NCBI RefSeq assembly: GCF_018274385.1
Contig: NZ_JAAFYZ010000037.1
Location: 1-61,169 of the forward strand
Direction: 5' to 3'
From: Catenulispora pinistramenti
GTDB taxonomy: Bacteria; Actinomycetota; Actinomycetes; Streptomycetales; Catenulisporaceae
Length of the DNA: 61,169 bases
In this document: in pieces, positions 1-9,522 of the stretch
Layout of the letters: the number at the start of each line of letters is the position of its first letter
Numbering within the stretch: the stretch's first letter is position 1
Notes under the pieces: generated by a model
The model's input: only the letters and a program-made list of their open reading frames with translations
What the model was told of the DNA's origin: nothing
Databases searched by the model: none
Program-made: the position numbers and the translations under genes

Positions 1-250
1 TGCTCTTGTTTCGCACGCCGTTCTCCGAACCTGCTGTTTTGAACCTAGACAGTCCAAAACCCTAGGCCAGAGACGGCGTGCCCCACTCCCGCCACACTCC
101 GTGACCCACACATAGGTCAGAAGCGCCTAAAAATCGCCTTTCAACCCACAGGCTAACCGCAACCCGGTCCGCAAACTCCAGCTCTCAAAGAAGATCCGAA
201 CCCGCACGCCCCAAACCGGCCGACAACACCGAGGCCGTACCCGCCAGGTA
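1..250. other. Window edge, no gene seen
   Basis: This stretch lies downstream of the leftward secreted-protein gene ending at 251. It is noticeably less G+C-rich than the coding DNA around it. I see no ORF with a credible ribosome site, no strong hairpin and no RNA gene. It may hold the 3' untranslated region of the next gene and part of a neighbouring intergenic region cut by the window edge. Confidence 0.4.
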
Positions 251-1435
251 CTACTGATGCCGCCCCCGACCCCGCCGCGTAGCGAAATACAAACCCGTTC
301 CCCCACCGAGTCCGAGCACTGACAGCAGTGCCCACCAGATCGAACCGTCCCCGTTGTCCGGCGCCACCGCCTTGCTGACGTTCGCGGCGGGCAACGTCGG
401 GCCCTCTGCGGGGCCACCGGCTCCCGGTTCGGACTTGCTCCGGCTCCGCTTATGAGCGGAGTGCCGACCTTGATGTGCAGCGGGAACATACGTGGCGGAA
501 TCGGGACCGCCGTCTTCGCCCTCCACCACCGCCGGCCCTTCCGGACCCACACCCGGGCCCGGAGCCACCGGAGGATTCCCGGCAACCGTAATAGGACTGC
601 CCGGCGTGGGCTGCGTCCCGGTGGGGCTCGGAGTAGGACTCGGCGACGCCGTCCCCGAGCTCTGACACGCGACCTGCACATCGCCCAGCCGCAGCTTCTG
701 CACCAGTCCGCTATAGAGCTGCTTCCCAGCCTTGTCGTAGAAGACCCCGCTAATACTCAAGTCCAAATGCGCATGCGCGGATGTCGCAGATGTCTGCTGT
801 TCCTGCGCAGCCGTTGTCGAGTACGTGACCTCGAGACTGCCGTGATCCACCCCCGTGACCCCGAGCTGAGCCCCGGTCACCGGAAGCGTGGTCTTACCCG
901 TGGTCAGATTCGTCCCTAGCACCGTCACAGAGTCGGGGGCGGTGTGCACATAAGTAGTGGCCCCTGTAGAAGCCGGAACGCACTCGGCATGCGAGTCCAC
1001 TGAAGAGATCGAGTAGAGCTTCTTCCCGTGCAGCGAGTACTCCACCGCCGGCTGCGCGTCCGCCCAGTTCTTCGCCGGATCCGAGTGCGTCTTGGACTGC
1101 GCCGGCTGGTCCAGGGTGACCCGGTCGAGCACCCCGGTGGGGTCCTGCGAGCCGTCGGCGGAGCTGTCGCCGCCGTTCTGGGCCATGGTGCTGGTCGCGT
1201 AGGAACCCTCGAAGGCGTTGAGCGACAGGGTCGGGACCCCGGTCACGGTCAGGGTGATCAACGTGCTCGCGGCCGCGTGAGTGGTGGCGGCGTTGGCGGC
1301 GGCGGTGCCGTTGGGGGTGGCCGCGGCGGTGACCGGCAGACCCGTGCCGACCAGTGCCGTCCCACCCGCGGCGGCGGCCGAGACCAGGGCCACGGCGCGC
1401 GGCGGGACGGTGCGTGTAAGTGCCATGCCGGACAT
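251..1435 (-). CDS. Secreted, C-terminally membrane-anchored hypothetical protein
   Basis: The 394-residue product starts with a signal-peptide-like segment (Arg-containing N-region, Ala/Gly-rich hydrophobic core, cut probably near residue 37) and ends with a hydrophobic helix (SIWWALLSVLGLGGG) followed by RRGRGRHQ, the usual cell-surface anchor layout. The body is a Ser/Thr-rich beta-type domain, then a Pro/Ser/Thr-rich stalk (around SPSPTPSPTGTQPTPGSP) that probably spans the wall. I find no clear LPxTG sortase motif before the helix, so simple membrane anchoring is more likely. It resembles the actinobacterial surface proteins of the SCO1860 type, but I cannot confirm membership. The start may be the ATG at 1435 or at 1426; neither has a good ribosome site. 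Function unknown. Confidence 0.7.
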   Translation of the reverse strand: MSGMALTRTVPPRAVALVSAAAAGGTALVGTGLPVTAAATPNGTAAANAATTHAAASTLITLTVTGVPTLSLNAFEGSYATSTMAQNGGDSSADGSQDPTGVLDRVTLDQPAQSKTHSDPAKNWADAQPAVEYSLHGKKLYSISSVDSHAECVPASTGATTYVHTAPDSVTVLGTNLTTGKTTLPVTGAQLGVTGVDHGSLEVTYSTTAAQEQQTSATSAHAHLDLSISGVFYDKAGKQLYSGLVQKLRLGDVQVACQSSGTASPSPTPSPTGTQPTPGSPITVAGNPPVAPGPGVGPEGPAVVEGEDGGPDSATYVPAAHQGRHSAHKRSRSKSEPGAGGPAEGPTLPAANVSKAVAPDNGDGSIWWALLSVLGLGGGTGLYFATRRGRGRHQ

Positions 1436-1607
1436 GAAATCGCACGATCGACGGCGGATCCGGCATTTCGCCCGCCGCCGATTCGCGTCTCGAACATTCT
1501 TGTTTTGCGTCGAACGATCGGCCTGGGTACTGTGCTTCCAGCCCGGTCGCTGGTGTATCCCCCGTCGCCAGCGCCCGGGCGTCTAGTTACCAGCGCGGCA
1601 GCGACTA

Positions 1608-2234
1608 TTACACACTGTGCTCGGGGTCGGACGCCTCGGGACGGTCTTCCCCGGGCCGCAGATATGCGTCCAGCATCTCGGTCAGCTCCTCCAGCAATCG
1701 GTCCATCGGCACCTGACCGGCCGCCCGCGCCGACACCACGAACGACTGGGCCGTCAGCAGCACCGTCCGCGCCTGCAACGCCACCGAACCCGCCCGGATC
1801 GACCCGTCCTCGTGCCCCTGTTCCAGCCGTACCGACAGCAGGTCCAGTGCGTAGTGCTGCAGCGGGCCGAACTCGCGAGTGAGATACGGCAGCAGGAACT
1901 CCGCGTCGGACTCCAGGATCTTGTGCATCAGCAGGTCGCCGTGGAACGCCCGCACCACCTCGACCGTCCCGGAGACCAGCAGCTGGCGCGCGCTGCGGCC
2001 GCCGCCGGCCTCCTCCCGCAGGCCCGCGTTGCGCCGCACCACCCGGATCAGCTGCCGCCCGAGCACTTCGGTCAGCAGTGCGTCGATGTCGGGATAGCGC
2101 CGGTACAAGGTCATCCGGGACACGCCCGCCCGGCGCGCCACCTCGGCCAGCGTGGTGTTGCGCAGTCCCAGGTCCAGCACCGCGCTCTGGGCGGCGTCGA
2201 GGATCTTGTCGTCGCTGTGTCGGCTGCGGTCCAT
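1608..2234 (-). CDS. TetR/AcrR family transcriptional regulator
   Basis: A 208-residue protein, normal length for the family. The N-terminal helix-turn-helix is clear at about residues 28-47 (TLAEVARRAGVSRMTLYRRY). The C-terminal ligand and dimerisation domain is divergent, as usual. It is divergently transcribed from a family 2 glycosyltransferase whose ATG lies only about 30 bp away, so the two must share a promoter region, and the likeliest target is that gene plus itself. I see no obvious long palindrome in the short gap. The ligand cannot be predicted. Confidence 0.9.
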   Translation of the reverse strand: MDRSRHSDDKILDAAQSAVLDLGLRNTTLAEVARRAGVSRMTLYRRYPDIDALLTEVLGRQLIRVVRRNAGLREEAGGGRSARQLLVSGTVEVVRAFHGDLLMHKILESDAEFLLPYLTREFGPLQHYALDLLSVRLEQGHEDGSIRAGSVALQARTVLLTAQSFVVSARAAGQVPMDRLLEELTEMLDAYLRPGEDRPEASDPEHSV

Positions 2235-2264
2235 CGTCCGTCACGCTACCTCTAGGCTCGGGGC

Positions 2265-2969
2265 ATGGAGGCGGAACCTGTCACGGAGGTCACATCGAGT
2301 GACGTCTTCGTCATCATCCCGGCATGGAACGAGGAGGAACGGATCGCCGCAACTGTGCGCGCCGCCGCCGAGCTGGGCACCGTCCTGGTCATGGACGACG
2401 GCTCCCGGGACGCCACGACCCGCCGGGCTCGCCGGGCGGGGGCCCGGGTCCTCACCACGCGCCACAACCTCGGCAAGGGCGCGGCGATGGCCGCCGGGGT
2501 CAAGGCACTTCCCGAACAGGCCCGCTATGTCCTGTTCCTGGACGCCGACCTCGAAGGCACCGCCGCCAACGCCGCGCCGCTGCTGGAAGCGGTCCGCTCC
2601 GGCTCCTGTGACATGGCGGTCGCGATCCCCCCGGCGCAGCCCGGGGCCGGCGGCCGCGGCTTCGTGGTGGGGCTGGCCCGCGAGGGAATCAGCAGACTGA
2701 CCGGCTTCGAGGCCCAGGCCCCGCTGTCCGGGCAGCGCTGCCTGACGGTGGCGGCGGCCCGGGCGGTCGACTACGCGCCCCGCTTCGGCGTCGAGGCGGG
2801 GCTCACCGTCGACCTGCTCCAGGCCGGCTACCGGGTGGCCGAGATCCCGGCCGATATCAGGCACCGGGTCACCGGCGAGGACCTCCGGTCCCAACTGCAC
2901 CGGGCCCGCCAGTACCGGGACGTGATGCTCGCGCTCAGATCACGGTCCCCGCAGCGCCGGAGTCCGTGA
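2265..2969 (+). CDS. Family 2 glycosyltransferase
   Basis: A 234-residue cytoplasmic GT-A fold enzyme of the dolichol-phosphate-mannose-synthase type. Visible family marks are the N-terminal VFVIIPAWNEEERI strand-loop that binds the nucleotide, the DDGSRD motif near residue 45, the NLGKGAAMAAG segment, and the metal-binding D-A-D in LFLDADLEG near residue 89. There are no C-terminal membrane helices, so it is a compact soluble form. The sugar and acceptor are unknown. Its 3' end overlaps the convergent rhodanese gene by 35 bp. It is probably controlled by the divergent TetR regulator. Confidence 0.85.
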   Translation: MEAEPVTEVTSSDVFVIIPAWNEEERIAATVRAAAELGTVLVMDDGSRDATTRRARRAGARVLTTRHNLGKGAAMAAGVKALPEQARYVLFLDADLEGTAANAAPLLEAVRSGSCDMAVAIPPAQPGAGGRGFVVGLAREGISRLTGFEAQAPLSGQRCLTVAAARAVDYAPRFGVEAGLTVDLLQAGYRVAEIPADIRHRVTGEDLRSQLHRARQYRDVMLALRSRSPQRRSP

Positions 2970-3258
2970 CCACCGACTTGCCGGCCGCGGCCCAGGCCTG
3001 CATGCCGCCGGTGACGTTGACCGCCTCGACGCCGTTCTGGATCAGGTACTGCGCGACCTGGGCCGAACGGCTCCCGGCACGGCAGATCACGTAGACCGGG
3101 CCCTCGGGCGTGCCCAGCTCCTCCTTACGCGCCGCGAACTCCGACATCGGGATGTGCTTCGCGGTCGGCGCGTGCCCGGCCGCCCACTCGTCGTCCTCCC
3201 GGACGTCGAGCAGCAGGCCGCCCTCGGGCAGGGCGTTCACTTCAGTCGTGGCCAACAT
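2935..3258 (-). CDS. Rhodanese-like domain protein
   Basis: A single-domain rhodanese of 107 residues from the chosen ATG. That start is preceded by a clear GAAGGAG ribosome site seven bases upstream; an in-frame upstream start at 3297 would add 13 residues without such a site. The active-site loop is VICRAGSRSAQ, with the catalytic Cys in the CRAGSRS arrangement typical of sulfurtransferases. The substrate-side elements LLDVREDDEWAAGH and GGMQAW are also present. It likely handles persulfide sulfur transfer in the cytosol. Partner unknown; the convergent overlap with the glycosyltransferase implies no functional link. Confidence 0.88.
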   Translation of the reverse strand: MLATTEVNALPEGGLLLDVREDDEWAAGHAPTAKHIPMSEFAARKEELGTPEGPVYVICRAGSRSAQVAQYLIQNGVEAVNVTGGMQAWAAAGKSVVTDSGAAGTVI

Positions 3259-3338
3259 CGGTAGTACTCCTTCGGTCCGGCTTGGGACATCCATCAAAGC
3301 ATTACGGCCGGGCCGGTCGGACCGGCTAGCCTTGGTCC

Positions 3339-4616
3339 ATGATTGACCTGCGTTTCCTCCGCACAGACCCGGAGCGTGTCCGCGCCTCGCAGCGCGCCCG
3401 AGGTGAAGATCCGACCCTCGTCGACGCGCTGCTCTCTGCGGATGAGGCGCGCCGCGCGGCCGTCTCCCGCTTCGACACCCTGCGCAACGAGCAGAAGCTG
3501 CTCGGCAAGCAGATCCCCAAGGCCGCCGGCGAGGAGAAGGCAGCGCTCCTGGAGCAGGCCAAGAAGCTGGCCGAGGAGGTGAAGGCGGCCGAGGCCGAAC
3601 AGCACGAGGCCGACACCGTTCTCAAGCAGCTCCAGCTGGCCATCTCCAACGTCGTCATCGACGGCGTCCCCGAGGGCGGCGAGGACGACTTCGTCCTGCG
3701 CGAGACCATCGGCACCCCGCGCGACTTCGCAGCCGAGGGCTTCGAACCGCGCGACCACGTCGAGCTCGGCCGGCTGCTCGGCGCCATCGACCTGGAGCGC
3801 GGCGCGAAGGTCGGCGGCGCGCGGCAGTACTACCTGACCGGCGCCGGCGCCCTGCTGGAGATCGCGCTGCTGAACCTGGCGATGGCCCAGGCCACCAAGT
3901 ACGGCTTCATCCCGATGATCACCCCGTCGCTGGTGAAGCCGGAGGCCATGGAGGGCACCGGCTTCCTGGGGCAGGCCGCGGAGAACGTCTACCGGCTCCC
4001 CGAGGATGACATGTACCTGGTCGGCACCTCCGAGGTGCCGCTGGCGGCGTACCACATGAACGAGATCCTGGACGCCGCCAAGCTGCCGCTGCGCTACGCC
4101 GGCTACTCGTCCTGCTACCGCCGCGAGGCCGGCAGTTACGGCAAGGACACCCGCGGCATCATCCGGGTGCACCAGTTCGAGAAGGTCGAGATGTTCTCCT
4201 ACGTCCTGCCGGAGGAGGCCGAGGCCGAACACCTGCGGCTGCTGGAGTGGGAGAAGGAGTTCCTCACGGCGCTTGAGCTTCCGTTCCACGTGATCGACGT
4301 GGCGGCCGGCGACCTGGGCAGCTCGGCGGCGCGCAAGTACGACTGCGAGGCCTGGATCCCGACCCAGGGCAAGTACCGCGAGGTCACCTCGACCTCGAAC
4401 TGCACCGAGTTCCAGGCCCGGCGCCTGCAGATCCGGGTGCGCGGCGAGGACGGCGTGAAGCCGCTGGCCACGCTGAACGGCACGCTGTGCGCGATGCCGC
4501 GGGTGATCGTCGCGATCCTGGAGAACCACCAGAACGCCGACGGTTCGGTGACGCTGCCGGCGGCGCTGCGGCCGTACTTCGGCGGCCGCGAGAAGCTGGA
4601 GCCGGTCACGGCCTGA
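3339..4616 (+). CDS. serS: Seryl-tRNA synthetase
   Basis: Full-length 425-residue class II synthetase that charges tRNA-Ser (and tRNA-Sec if present) with serine. The N-terminal tRNA-binding coiled coil spans about residues 25-100 (Lys/Glu/Ala-rich heptads). The catalytic core shows motif 2 ([14 protein letters not shown]) and motif 3 ([20 protein letters not shown]). The Ser-binding TSE region (VGTSEVPL) is intact. It stands alone, followed by a strong intrinsic terminator at about 4710, so it is probably monocistronic. Nothing unusual in sequence. Confidence 0.97.
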   Translation: MIDLRFLRTDPERVRASQRARGEDPTLVDALLSADEARRAAVSRFDTLRNEQKLLGKQIPKAAGEEKAALLEQAKKLAEEVKAAEAEQHEADTVLKQLQLAISNVVIDGVPEGGEDDFVLRETIGTPRDFAAEGFEPRDHVELGRLLGAIDLERGAKVGGARQYYLTGAGALLEIALLNLAMAQATKYGFIPMITPSLVKPEAMEGTGFLGQAAENVYRLPEDDMYLVGTSEVPLAAYHMNEILDAAKLPLRYAGYSSCYRREAGSYGKDTRGIIRVHQFEKVEMFSYVLPEEAEAEHLRLLEWEKEFLTALELPFHVIDVAAGDLGSSAARKYDCEAWIPTQGKYREVTSTSNCTEFQARRLQIRVRGEDGVKPLATLNGTLCAMPRVIVAILENHQNADGSVTLPAALRPYFGGREKLEPVTA

Positions 4617-4709
4617 GGGACCTTGCTCGCGGAGCCGATGACGGGACTGATGGCGGGACCGATGAAAGGCCGGGGGATTTCCGAAGGCCCCGGCTGACAG
4701 AATGCCAAT

Positions 4710-4752
4710 GGCGGCGGCCAGCTGACTTGGACTCAGCTGGTCGCCGCCTTTT
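4710..4752 (+). terminator. Intrinsic terminator after serS
   Basis: A 16-bp stem (left arm GGCGGCGGCCAGCTGA, right arm TCAGCTGGTCGCCGCC, one G-U pair) with a 7-base loop is followed directly by TTTT. A second smaller GC hairpin lies about 45 bp upstream. The main hairpin would end the serS transcript, and because the exporter downstream faces it, may also stop read-through from the other side. Confidence 0.85.
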
Positions 4753-4849
4753 CACCGGATCCCCGCCCTCCGTGGTGTGCTGTCGTTCATGACAGCCGCT
4801 TCAGAGTGCGCCCGGGGCCAGGAGGTTGCATCGGATCGCGCAGCGGTTC

Positions 4850-6217
4850 TCAGGTGCGTGCGGTTTCCGGTTCGTCTTCCGATTCGGTGTCCGATTCGCG
4901 GTTCGGTTCGTCTTCTGGTTCGCCGTCCGGTTCGGCGGCGGCGATCCCCTTGCGTGGCAGCAGCATGAAGGCGTAGGCCGCGGCGGCGAGGAACAGCAGG
5001 CCGGTGGCCGTGAAGATGGTGTCGATCGGTCCCATGTGCAGTCCGCCGGCGTTCGCGTGGAAGTGCAGCATGACCGTGCTGAACATCCAGCCGATCAGCA
5101 TCGTCGAGCCGAGCTGGGTGATGCTGATGATCGGCATGAAGACGGAGATCACCCGGCCCAGCATCTTGCGTGGCGTCACCTGGATGACCAGCGGCTCCAG
5201 CACGGCGTTGACCACGGAGATCGGCAGCGCGTAGACGAAGATGAGCGGGATCGCCGCCCAGATCGAGGTCTGCCGGGCGTAGCCCATGATGATCAGGCCC
5301 GCCAGCACGACGGGCAGCCAGATCGCGTTGACCAGCCCGATCCGCCGGACCACGCGGACGGACAGCAGGGCGCCGATGATGGCCCCGGCGCCGAAGGCCA
5401 TGCCCAGCAGGCCGTAGAGGCTCGGCGCGGCGTGCAGGTTCCGGGTCGCGAAGAAGACGTCGAGGGTGTTCATGGCCTGGGCGCCGAAGTTGGCGATGCA
5501 CGCCGCGACGATCAGGACCACCAGCACCCGGGTCTTGGCGAAGAACGCGATCCCGATCTTGAAGTCGGCCCAGAACCCCGACTGGTTCCGCTCGGTGGCA
5601 CTCGCGGTGTTGTCCGGGATCGGCACCGACCGGATCGCCAGGAAGGACACCACATAAGACAGGGCATTGATGATGACCGCCCACTGCACGCCGGCGGCGA
5701 ACAACAGCGGCGCGGCCAGTGGCGGACCGAGCATCCCGGCCAGCGCGTCGGTGGACTGGGTGATGCCGGCCGCCTTCGCGATCTCGTCGGGCCCGTCGAC
5801 CACGTCGGGCACGACCGCCATGCGCGAGGGTCCGAAGAACATCCCCGCCGCGTTGACGGCGAAGACGACGACGTAGATGACCGTGAGCCACGCCCCGACC
5901 GGCAGCTTGTCGGTCGGTACGAAGGCGACCGCGGCGAGCCCGCCGACCAGCACGGCCCGCACGGCGTCCATCCGCAGCATCGTGCGCTTACGGTTCCACC
6001 GGTCGGCGAACACCCCGGCCGCCGGCGCGATGGCGAACGCCGCCACCAACCCCGCGAGCAGGACCCCGGACACCGCCATCGGGGCCCAGCTCTTGCCGTT
6101 GCCGAGCTTCGTGGCGATCCACAGGATCAGCGTCGTGTTGAAGACGTAGTCGCCGACCTTCGACACGACCTGCCCGTACCAGAGCCGGGTGAAGTCCCGG
6201 TTGATGATGGTCTTCAT
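4850..6217 (-). CDS. MFS transporter, enterobactin-exporter/tetracycline-type (MFS_3-like)
   Basis: A 455-residue inner-membrane transporter with about 12 hydrophobic segments. It opens with NRDFTRLWYGQVVSKVGDYV, the start typical of the MFS_3 / EntS-like branch, where the early loop carries D-R-W-N-R-K-R (ADRWNRKRTM). It ends in a hydrophilic Glu/Asp/Pro-rich tail (about 35 residues) that is low complexity. Substrate unknown; such proteins export siderophores, macrolides or peptides. A GGGGGGACC ribosome site precedes the ATG. Immediately upstream lies a broken partial copy of this gene's 5' end. Confidence 0.88.
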   Translation of the reverse strand: MKTIINRDFTRLWYGQVVSKVGDYVFNTTLILWIATKLGNGKSWAPMAVSGVLLAGLVAAFAIAPAAGVFADRWNRKRTMLRMDAVRAVLVGGLAAVAFVPTDKLPVGAWLTVIYVVVFAVNAAGMFFGPSRMAVVPDVVDGPDEIAKAAGITQSTDALAGMLGPPLAAPLLFAAGVQWAVIINALSYVVSFLAIRSVPIPDNTASATERNQSGFWADFKIGIAFFAKTRVLVVLIVAACIANFGAQAMNTLDVFFATRNLHAAPSLYGLLGMAFGAGAIIGALLSVRVVRRIGLVNAIWLPVVLAGLIIMGYARQTSIWAAIPLIFVYALPISVVNAVLEPLVIQVTPRKMLGRVISVFMPIISITQLGSTMLIGWMFSTVMLHFHANAGGLHMGPIDTIFTATGLLFLAAAAYAFMLLPRKGIAAAEPDGEPEDEPNRESDTESEDEPETART

Positions 6218-6296
6218 GGTCCCCCCGTGGCGGTGGCGTTGCTAGCTAAGGGTAGTAAGAGTTGTCAGGCCTCTGCGAGCTTCGGTACTCCTTTGT

Positions 6297-6484
6297 GGCG
6301 AGCCCGCCGACCAGGATGGCGAGAGCAACACACCGGACACCGCGCCCGCGGCCCAGCTCTTGTGGTAGCCCAGTTTCGTGGCGATCCACAGCATCAGCGT
6401 CGTATTGAAGACGTAGTCGCCGACCTTCGAGACCGCTTGTCCGTACCATAACCGGGTGAAATCCCGGTTGATGATGGTCTTCAT
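6297..6484 (-). pseudogene. Decayed partial copy of the adjacent MFS gene
   Basis: From an ATG at 6484 with a good GGAGGACGG ribosome site, about 54 codons match the neighbouring MFS N-terminus almost residue for residue (MKTIINRDFTRLWYGQAVSK versus ...QVVSK). After SGVLL the match jumps out of frame to DNA corresponding to about 5933-5950 of the intact gene: an 18-base block, GGCGAGCCCGCCGACCAG, is shared exactly. That is an internal deletion of roughly 110 bp, followed by loss of the rest. It is a degenerate tandem paralogue. If translated it would give only one or two membrane helices and a frameshifted tail. Confidence 0.85.
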
Positions 6485-6685
6485 CCGTCCTCCCCCGCTA
6501 ACCTGGCCCCACGTGCTGTTCCCCCTCGCCACAAAATACCCGCTCGGCAATAGCGACGGCACATTTACCCACAGCGTTTTAGCGACTGTCTATACGCCGT
6601 CTGACCTTTGATGACGGACGCGGAATACGCGAAGCTCGGCGACGACACCCTCCGTCCCATCTCGTCTGCTGGGGGCTCTTCGCCA

Positions 6686-8080
6686 ATGAAACGCAGAACA
6701 TCCAGCCTGCTCACCGCCGTCGCGCTGGTCTCGGGCGCGGGCGCCTCGGCGCTGGCCGTCGCGCCGGCGCACGCCGCGACCGACTCCGGGACCTGTGCCT
6801 CGGGGTTGGAGAAGCAGGGCCCGATCAGCTTCAACCCGCCCGGTGCGGTGGCGCCCGCGCCGATCACCATCCGGGTCGCCGGGAACACCGTCGACCCGGG
6901 GAACGGCTGCACCGCCACGCTGGACTTCGGTGACGGCCAGCAGGCCTCGCTGTCCACCGACGTCGACGTCGTGCACACCTACCAGAACCCCGGCGACTAT
7001 CGCGTGACCCTGACGCTCCAGTGGCCGGGCTACTCCCCGGCCGTCGAGAGCGGTCACCTGTTGATCGGCGGCGCCGCGGGGCAGGCGCAGGTCAACCGGA
7101 TCGCCGGTACCGACCGGCTGGACACCGCGGTGCAGATCTCGAAGAAGCAGTGGCTCACGGCGGACCCGAAGAGCAGCTGGGGCCAGGCGCAGACCGCGGT
7201 CATCGCCACCTCCGGCACGTTCCCGGACGCGCTGGCCGGCGTGCCGCTGGCCTCCTACAAGCGCGGCCCGTTGCTGCTGACTCCGCCGAACGCCGGGCTG
7301 TACGGCCCGGCCAACGACGAGATCAACCGGGTGGTGCCCAAGGGCCGCACCGTCTTCATCCTCGGCGGCTACTCGGCGGTGGCGCCGTCGGTGGACCAGG
7401 AGCTGATCAACGAGGGCTACAAGGTCCAGCGCTTCGCCGGCCAGACCCGGTTCGACACCGCGCTGCAGGTCGCGAAGTTCGGCCTGGGCGACCCGTCGAA
7501 CGTGGTGGTGGCCACCGGTGCCGACTTCCCCGACGCGCTGTCGGCCGGTCCGCTGGCCGCCGGCCCCCGGGCCACCGAGGTCGCCGGCCAGGCCCCGCAG
7601 CCGGCCGCGATCATCTTGACCAACGGCTCGTCGTTCTTCGACCCGACCACCTCGGCCTACGTCAAGAGCAAGCTGGGCACCAAGAACTGCGACGCGGTGA
7701 CCGCCGTCGGCGGCGCGGCGGTGCACGCGCTCAGCGCACTGGCCGCCGGCCAGTGCCACAGTGAGCTGTCCGGTGCCGACCGGTATCAGACCTCTGCCAA
7801 GGTGTTCGGCGAGTTCTCGCTGACCTACCTGGTCGGGGTGGCCAGCGGCAGCACCTTCGCCGACGCCCTGACCGGGGCCGCGTACGTGGCCAACGTGCAG
7901 CAGCCGCTGCTGCTGACCGACCCGAACACGCTGCCGGACCCGATCGGCGGGTACTTCGACGCGATGGGCAAGCAGCCCGGGGTCGCGTTCGTCGACGTGT
8001 TCGGCGGGCCGAAGGCGATCACCGACCACGTGTACGGGCAGATCACGGACGCGGCGCACAGCGGCCAGTACAACCCGTGA
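6686..8080 (+). CDS. Secreted PKD-domain protein with cell-wall-binding repeats 2
   Basis: From the ATG at 6686 (464 residues) there is a clean Sec signal peptide: MKRRTSSLL, a hydrophobic core, and APAHA cleavage near residue 30. An in-frame ATG at 6608 would put 26 hydrophilic residues before it and is unlikely. Residues about 50-125 form a PKD-like fold (FGDGQQA ... HTYQNPGDYRVTLTL). The rest contains three cell-wall-binding-2 modules, each opening with a version of RIAGTDRLDTAVQIS and carrying a TFPDALAG-like and a VFILGG-like motif. These modules bind wall polymers in Gram-positives. No catalytic domain is visible, so it is probably structural or adhesive. A second, larger protein of this family is at 56051. 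Confidence 0.85.
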   Translation: MKRRTSSLLTAVALVSGAGASALAVAPAHAATDSGTCASGLEKQGPISFNPPGAVAPAPITIRVAGNTVDPGNGCTATLDFGDGQQASLSTDVDVVHTYQNPGDYRVTLTLQWPGYSPAVESGHLLIGGAAGQAQVNRIAGTDRLDTAVQISKKQWLTADPKSSWGQAQTAVIATSGTFPDALAGVPLASYKRGPLLLTPPNAGLYGPANDEINRVVPKGRTVFILGGYSAVAPSVDQELINEGYKVQRFAGQTRFDTALQVAKFGLGDPSNVVVATGADFPDALSAGPLAAGPRATEVAGQAPQPAAIILTNGSSFFDPTTSAYVKSKLGTKNCDAVTAVGGAAVHALSALAAGQCHSELSGADRYQTSAKVFGEFSLTYLVGVASGSTFADALTGAAYVANVQQPLLLTDPNTLPDPIGGYFDAMGKQPGVAFVDVFGGPKAITDHVYGQITDAAHSGQYNP

Positions 8081-8135
8081 TCTGTTCCGCGTGACCTGGA
8101 TCGAACCAACTGGATCAGTAACCTGAATCAGTGCT

Positions 8136-9296
8136 TCACCCGGCGGGCGTCCCGTTCTTCCACACCCTGTGGACGAGCGGGACGCCCGGCCGGTACGCGA
8201 GGTGGATGAAGCTCGGGGCGTCCAGCACGGCCAGGTCGGCGCGGGCCCCGACGCCGAGGTGGCCGACGTCGTCCCGGCGCAGGGCCTCGGCCCCGCCGAC
8301 GGTCGCGGCCCACAGCGCTTCGGCCGGGGACATGTGCATGTCCCGCACCGCGACCGCGATGCAGAACGGCATCGAGTTCGTGTAGCAGGACCCCGGGTTG
8401 CAGTCGGTGGCGATCGCGACGGTCGCACCGGCGTCCAGGAGCCGGCGGGCGTCGGGGTAGGGCGAGCGCGTCGAGAACTCGACGCCGGGCAGGAGCGTCG
8501 CGACAGTCTGCGATCCGGCCAGTGCCTCGATGTCCTTCTCGTCCAGGAACGTACAGTGGTCGGCCGAGGCCGCGCCGAACTCGACGGCGAGCTGCACCCC
8601 GGGCCCGTTGCCGAGCTGGTTGGCGTGCAGGCGCAGGTCAAGGCCCTTGGCGCGGGCGGCGGTCAGGATCTCGCGGGTCTGCTCCGCGTCGAAGGCGCCG
8701 CGTTCGCAGAAGACGTCGGCGAAGTCGGCGTAGGGCGCGCAGGCGTCGAGCATCGGGCCCTTGACGAGGTCGACGTACTCGGCGGGGCGGTCCTGGTACT
8801 CGGCGGGCACGACGTGCGCGCCGAGGTAGGTGACGGCCTCGACCTGCTCGCGCGCCAGCCGCAGGGCCCGGGCCTCGTGCTCGACGGTGAGGCCGTAGCC
8901 GGACTTGCACTCGACGGTCGTGGTGCCCTGCCGCAGCATCTCCTCGGTGAGCCGCCTGAGGTTGGCGCGCAGCGCGTCGTCGGACGCGGCCCGGGTGGCC
9001 GCGACCGTGGTCCGGATGCCGCCGGCGCTGTAGGGCGTGCCGGTCATGCGCGCGGCGAACTCCTGCGCGCGGTCGCCGGCGAAGACCAGATGCGCGTGGC
9101 TGTCGACGAAGCCGGGGATCACCGCCCGCCCGCCGAGGTCGACGCGCTCGTCGGCATCCGGGGCCTGGGCCGCGGGCCCGGTCCAGGCGACGCGGCCGTC
9201 GGCGATGACGAGGGCGGCGTCGGCGAGGGGGCCGGGGGCGTCGGCTTCGGCGTGGGTGGTGAGCTCGGCGATGCCGGTCAGGAGGGTGGTGGTCAC
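8136..9296 (-). CDS. hutI: Imidazolonepropionase
   Basis: Third enzyme of histidine degradation: hydrolyses 4-imidazolone-5-propionate to N-formimino-L-glutamate. The amidohydrolase metal site is visible as [14 protein letters not shown], with later [13 protein letters not shown] and ATDCNPG segments. The GTG at 9296 (386 residues) has a GGAG ribosome site five bases upstream and begins [14 protein letters not shown]; further upstream the same frame runs into the inverted-repeat element and is not coding. Last gene of the leftward hut operon, but separated from hutF by about 225 bp that contain that element. Confidence 0.95.
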   Translation of the reverse strand: MTTTLLTGIAELTTHAEADAPGPLADAALVIADGRVAWTGPAAQAPDADERVDLGGRAVIPGFVDSHAHLVFAGDRAQEFAARMTGTPYSAGGIRTTVAATRAASDDALRANLRRLTEEMLRQGTTTVECKSGYGLTVEHEARALRLAREQVEAVTYLGAHVVPAEYQDRPAEYVDLVKGPMLDACAPYADFADVFCERGAFDAEQTREILTAARAKGLDLRLHANQLGNGPGVQLAVEFGAASADHCTFLDEKDIEALAGSQTVATLLPGVEFSTRSPYPDARRLLDAGATVAIATDCNPGSCYTNSMPFCIAVAVRDMHMSPAEALWAATVGGAEALRRDDVGHLGVGARADLAVLDAPSFIHLAYRPGVPLVHRVWKNGTPAG

Positions 9297-9303
9297 GCTG
9301 CTC

Positions 9304-9506
9304 CATTGTGTTATGGGCGATTCGCCCCAGTTGCTAGTGTCGCCGATCGCGCTGACAAGTGCGCCGCCGAGCCCGGAAGGCCTGCCGCGCCGAGCCGAAG
9401 GGCCTGCCGCGCCGAGCCCGGAAGGCCTGCTAGCCGCCGAGCCCGAAAGGCCTGTCGGTGGGCTCGGCGATACTGACAAGTGGGGCGAATCTCCCATAAC
9501 ACAATG
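9304..9506. mobile_element. MITE-like element with 43-bp terminal inverted repeats
   Basis: The left end starts CATTGTGTTATGGG and the right end is its reverse complement. The arms match over about 43 bp with five mismatches (9304-9346 against 9464-9506). Between them lie four tandem copies, 22-25 bp each, of a unit beginning GCCGAGCCCGGAAGGCC (from 9366, 9389, 9411 and 9436). No ORF with coding character is present. I see no target-site duplication. It sits in the hutF-hutI gap and would form a long hairpin in the hut mRNA. Whether it is a non-autonomous transposon or a structured intergenic repeat cannot be settled from one copy. Confidence 0.65.
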
Positions 9507-9522
9507 CGCCCCGGCGCCACCG

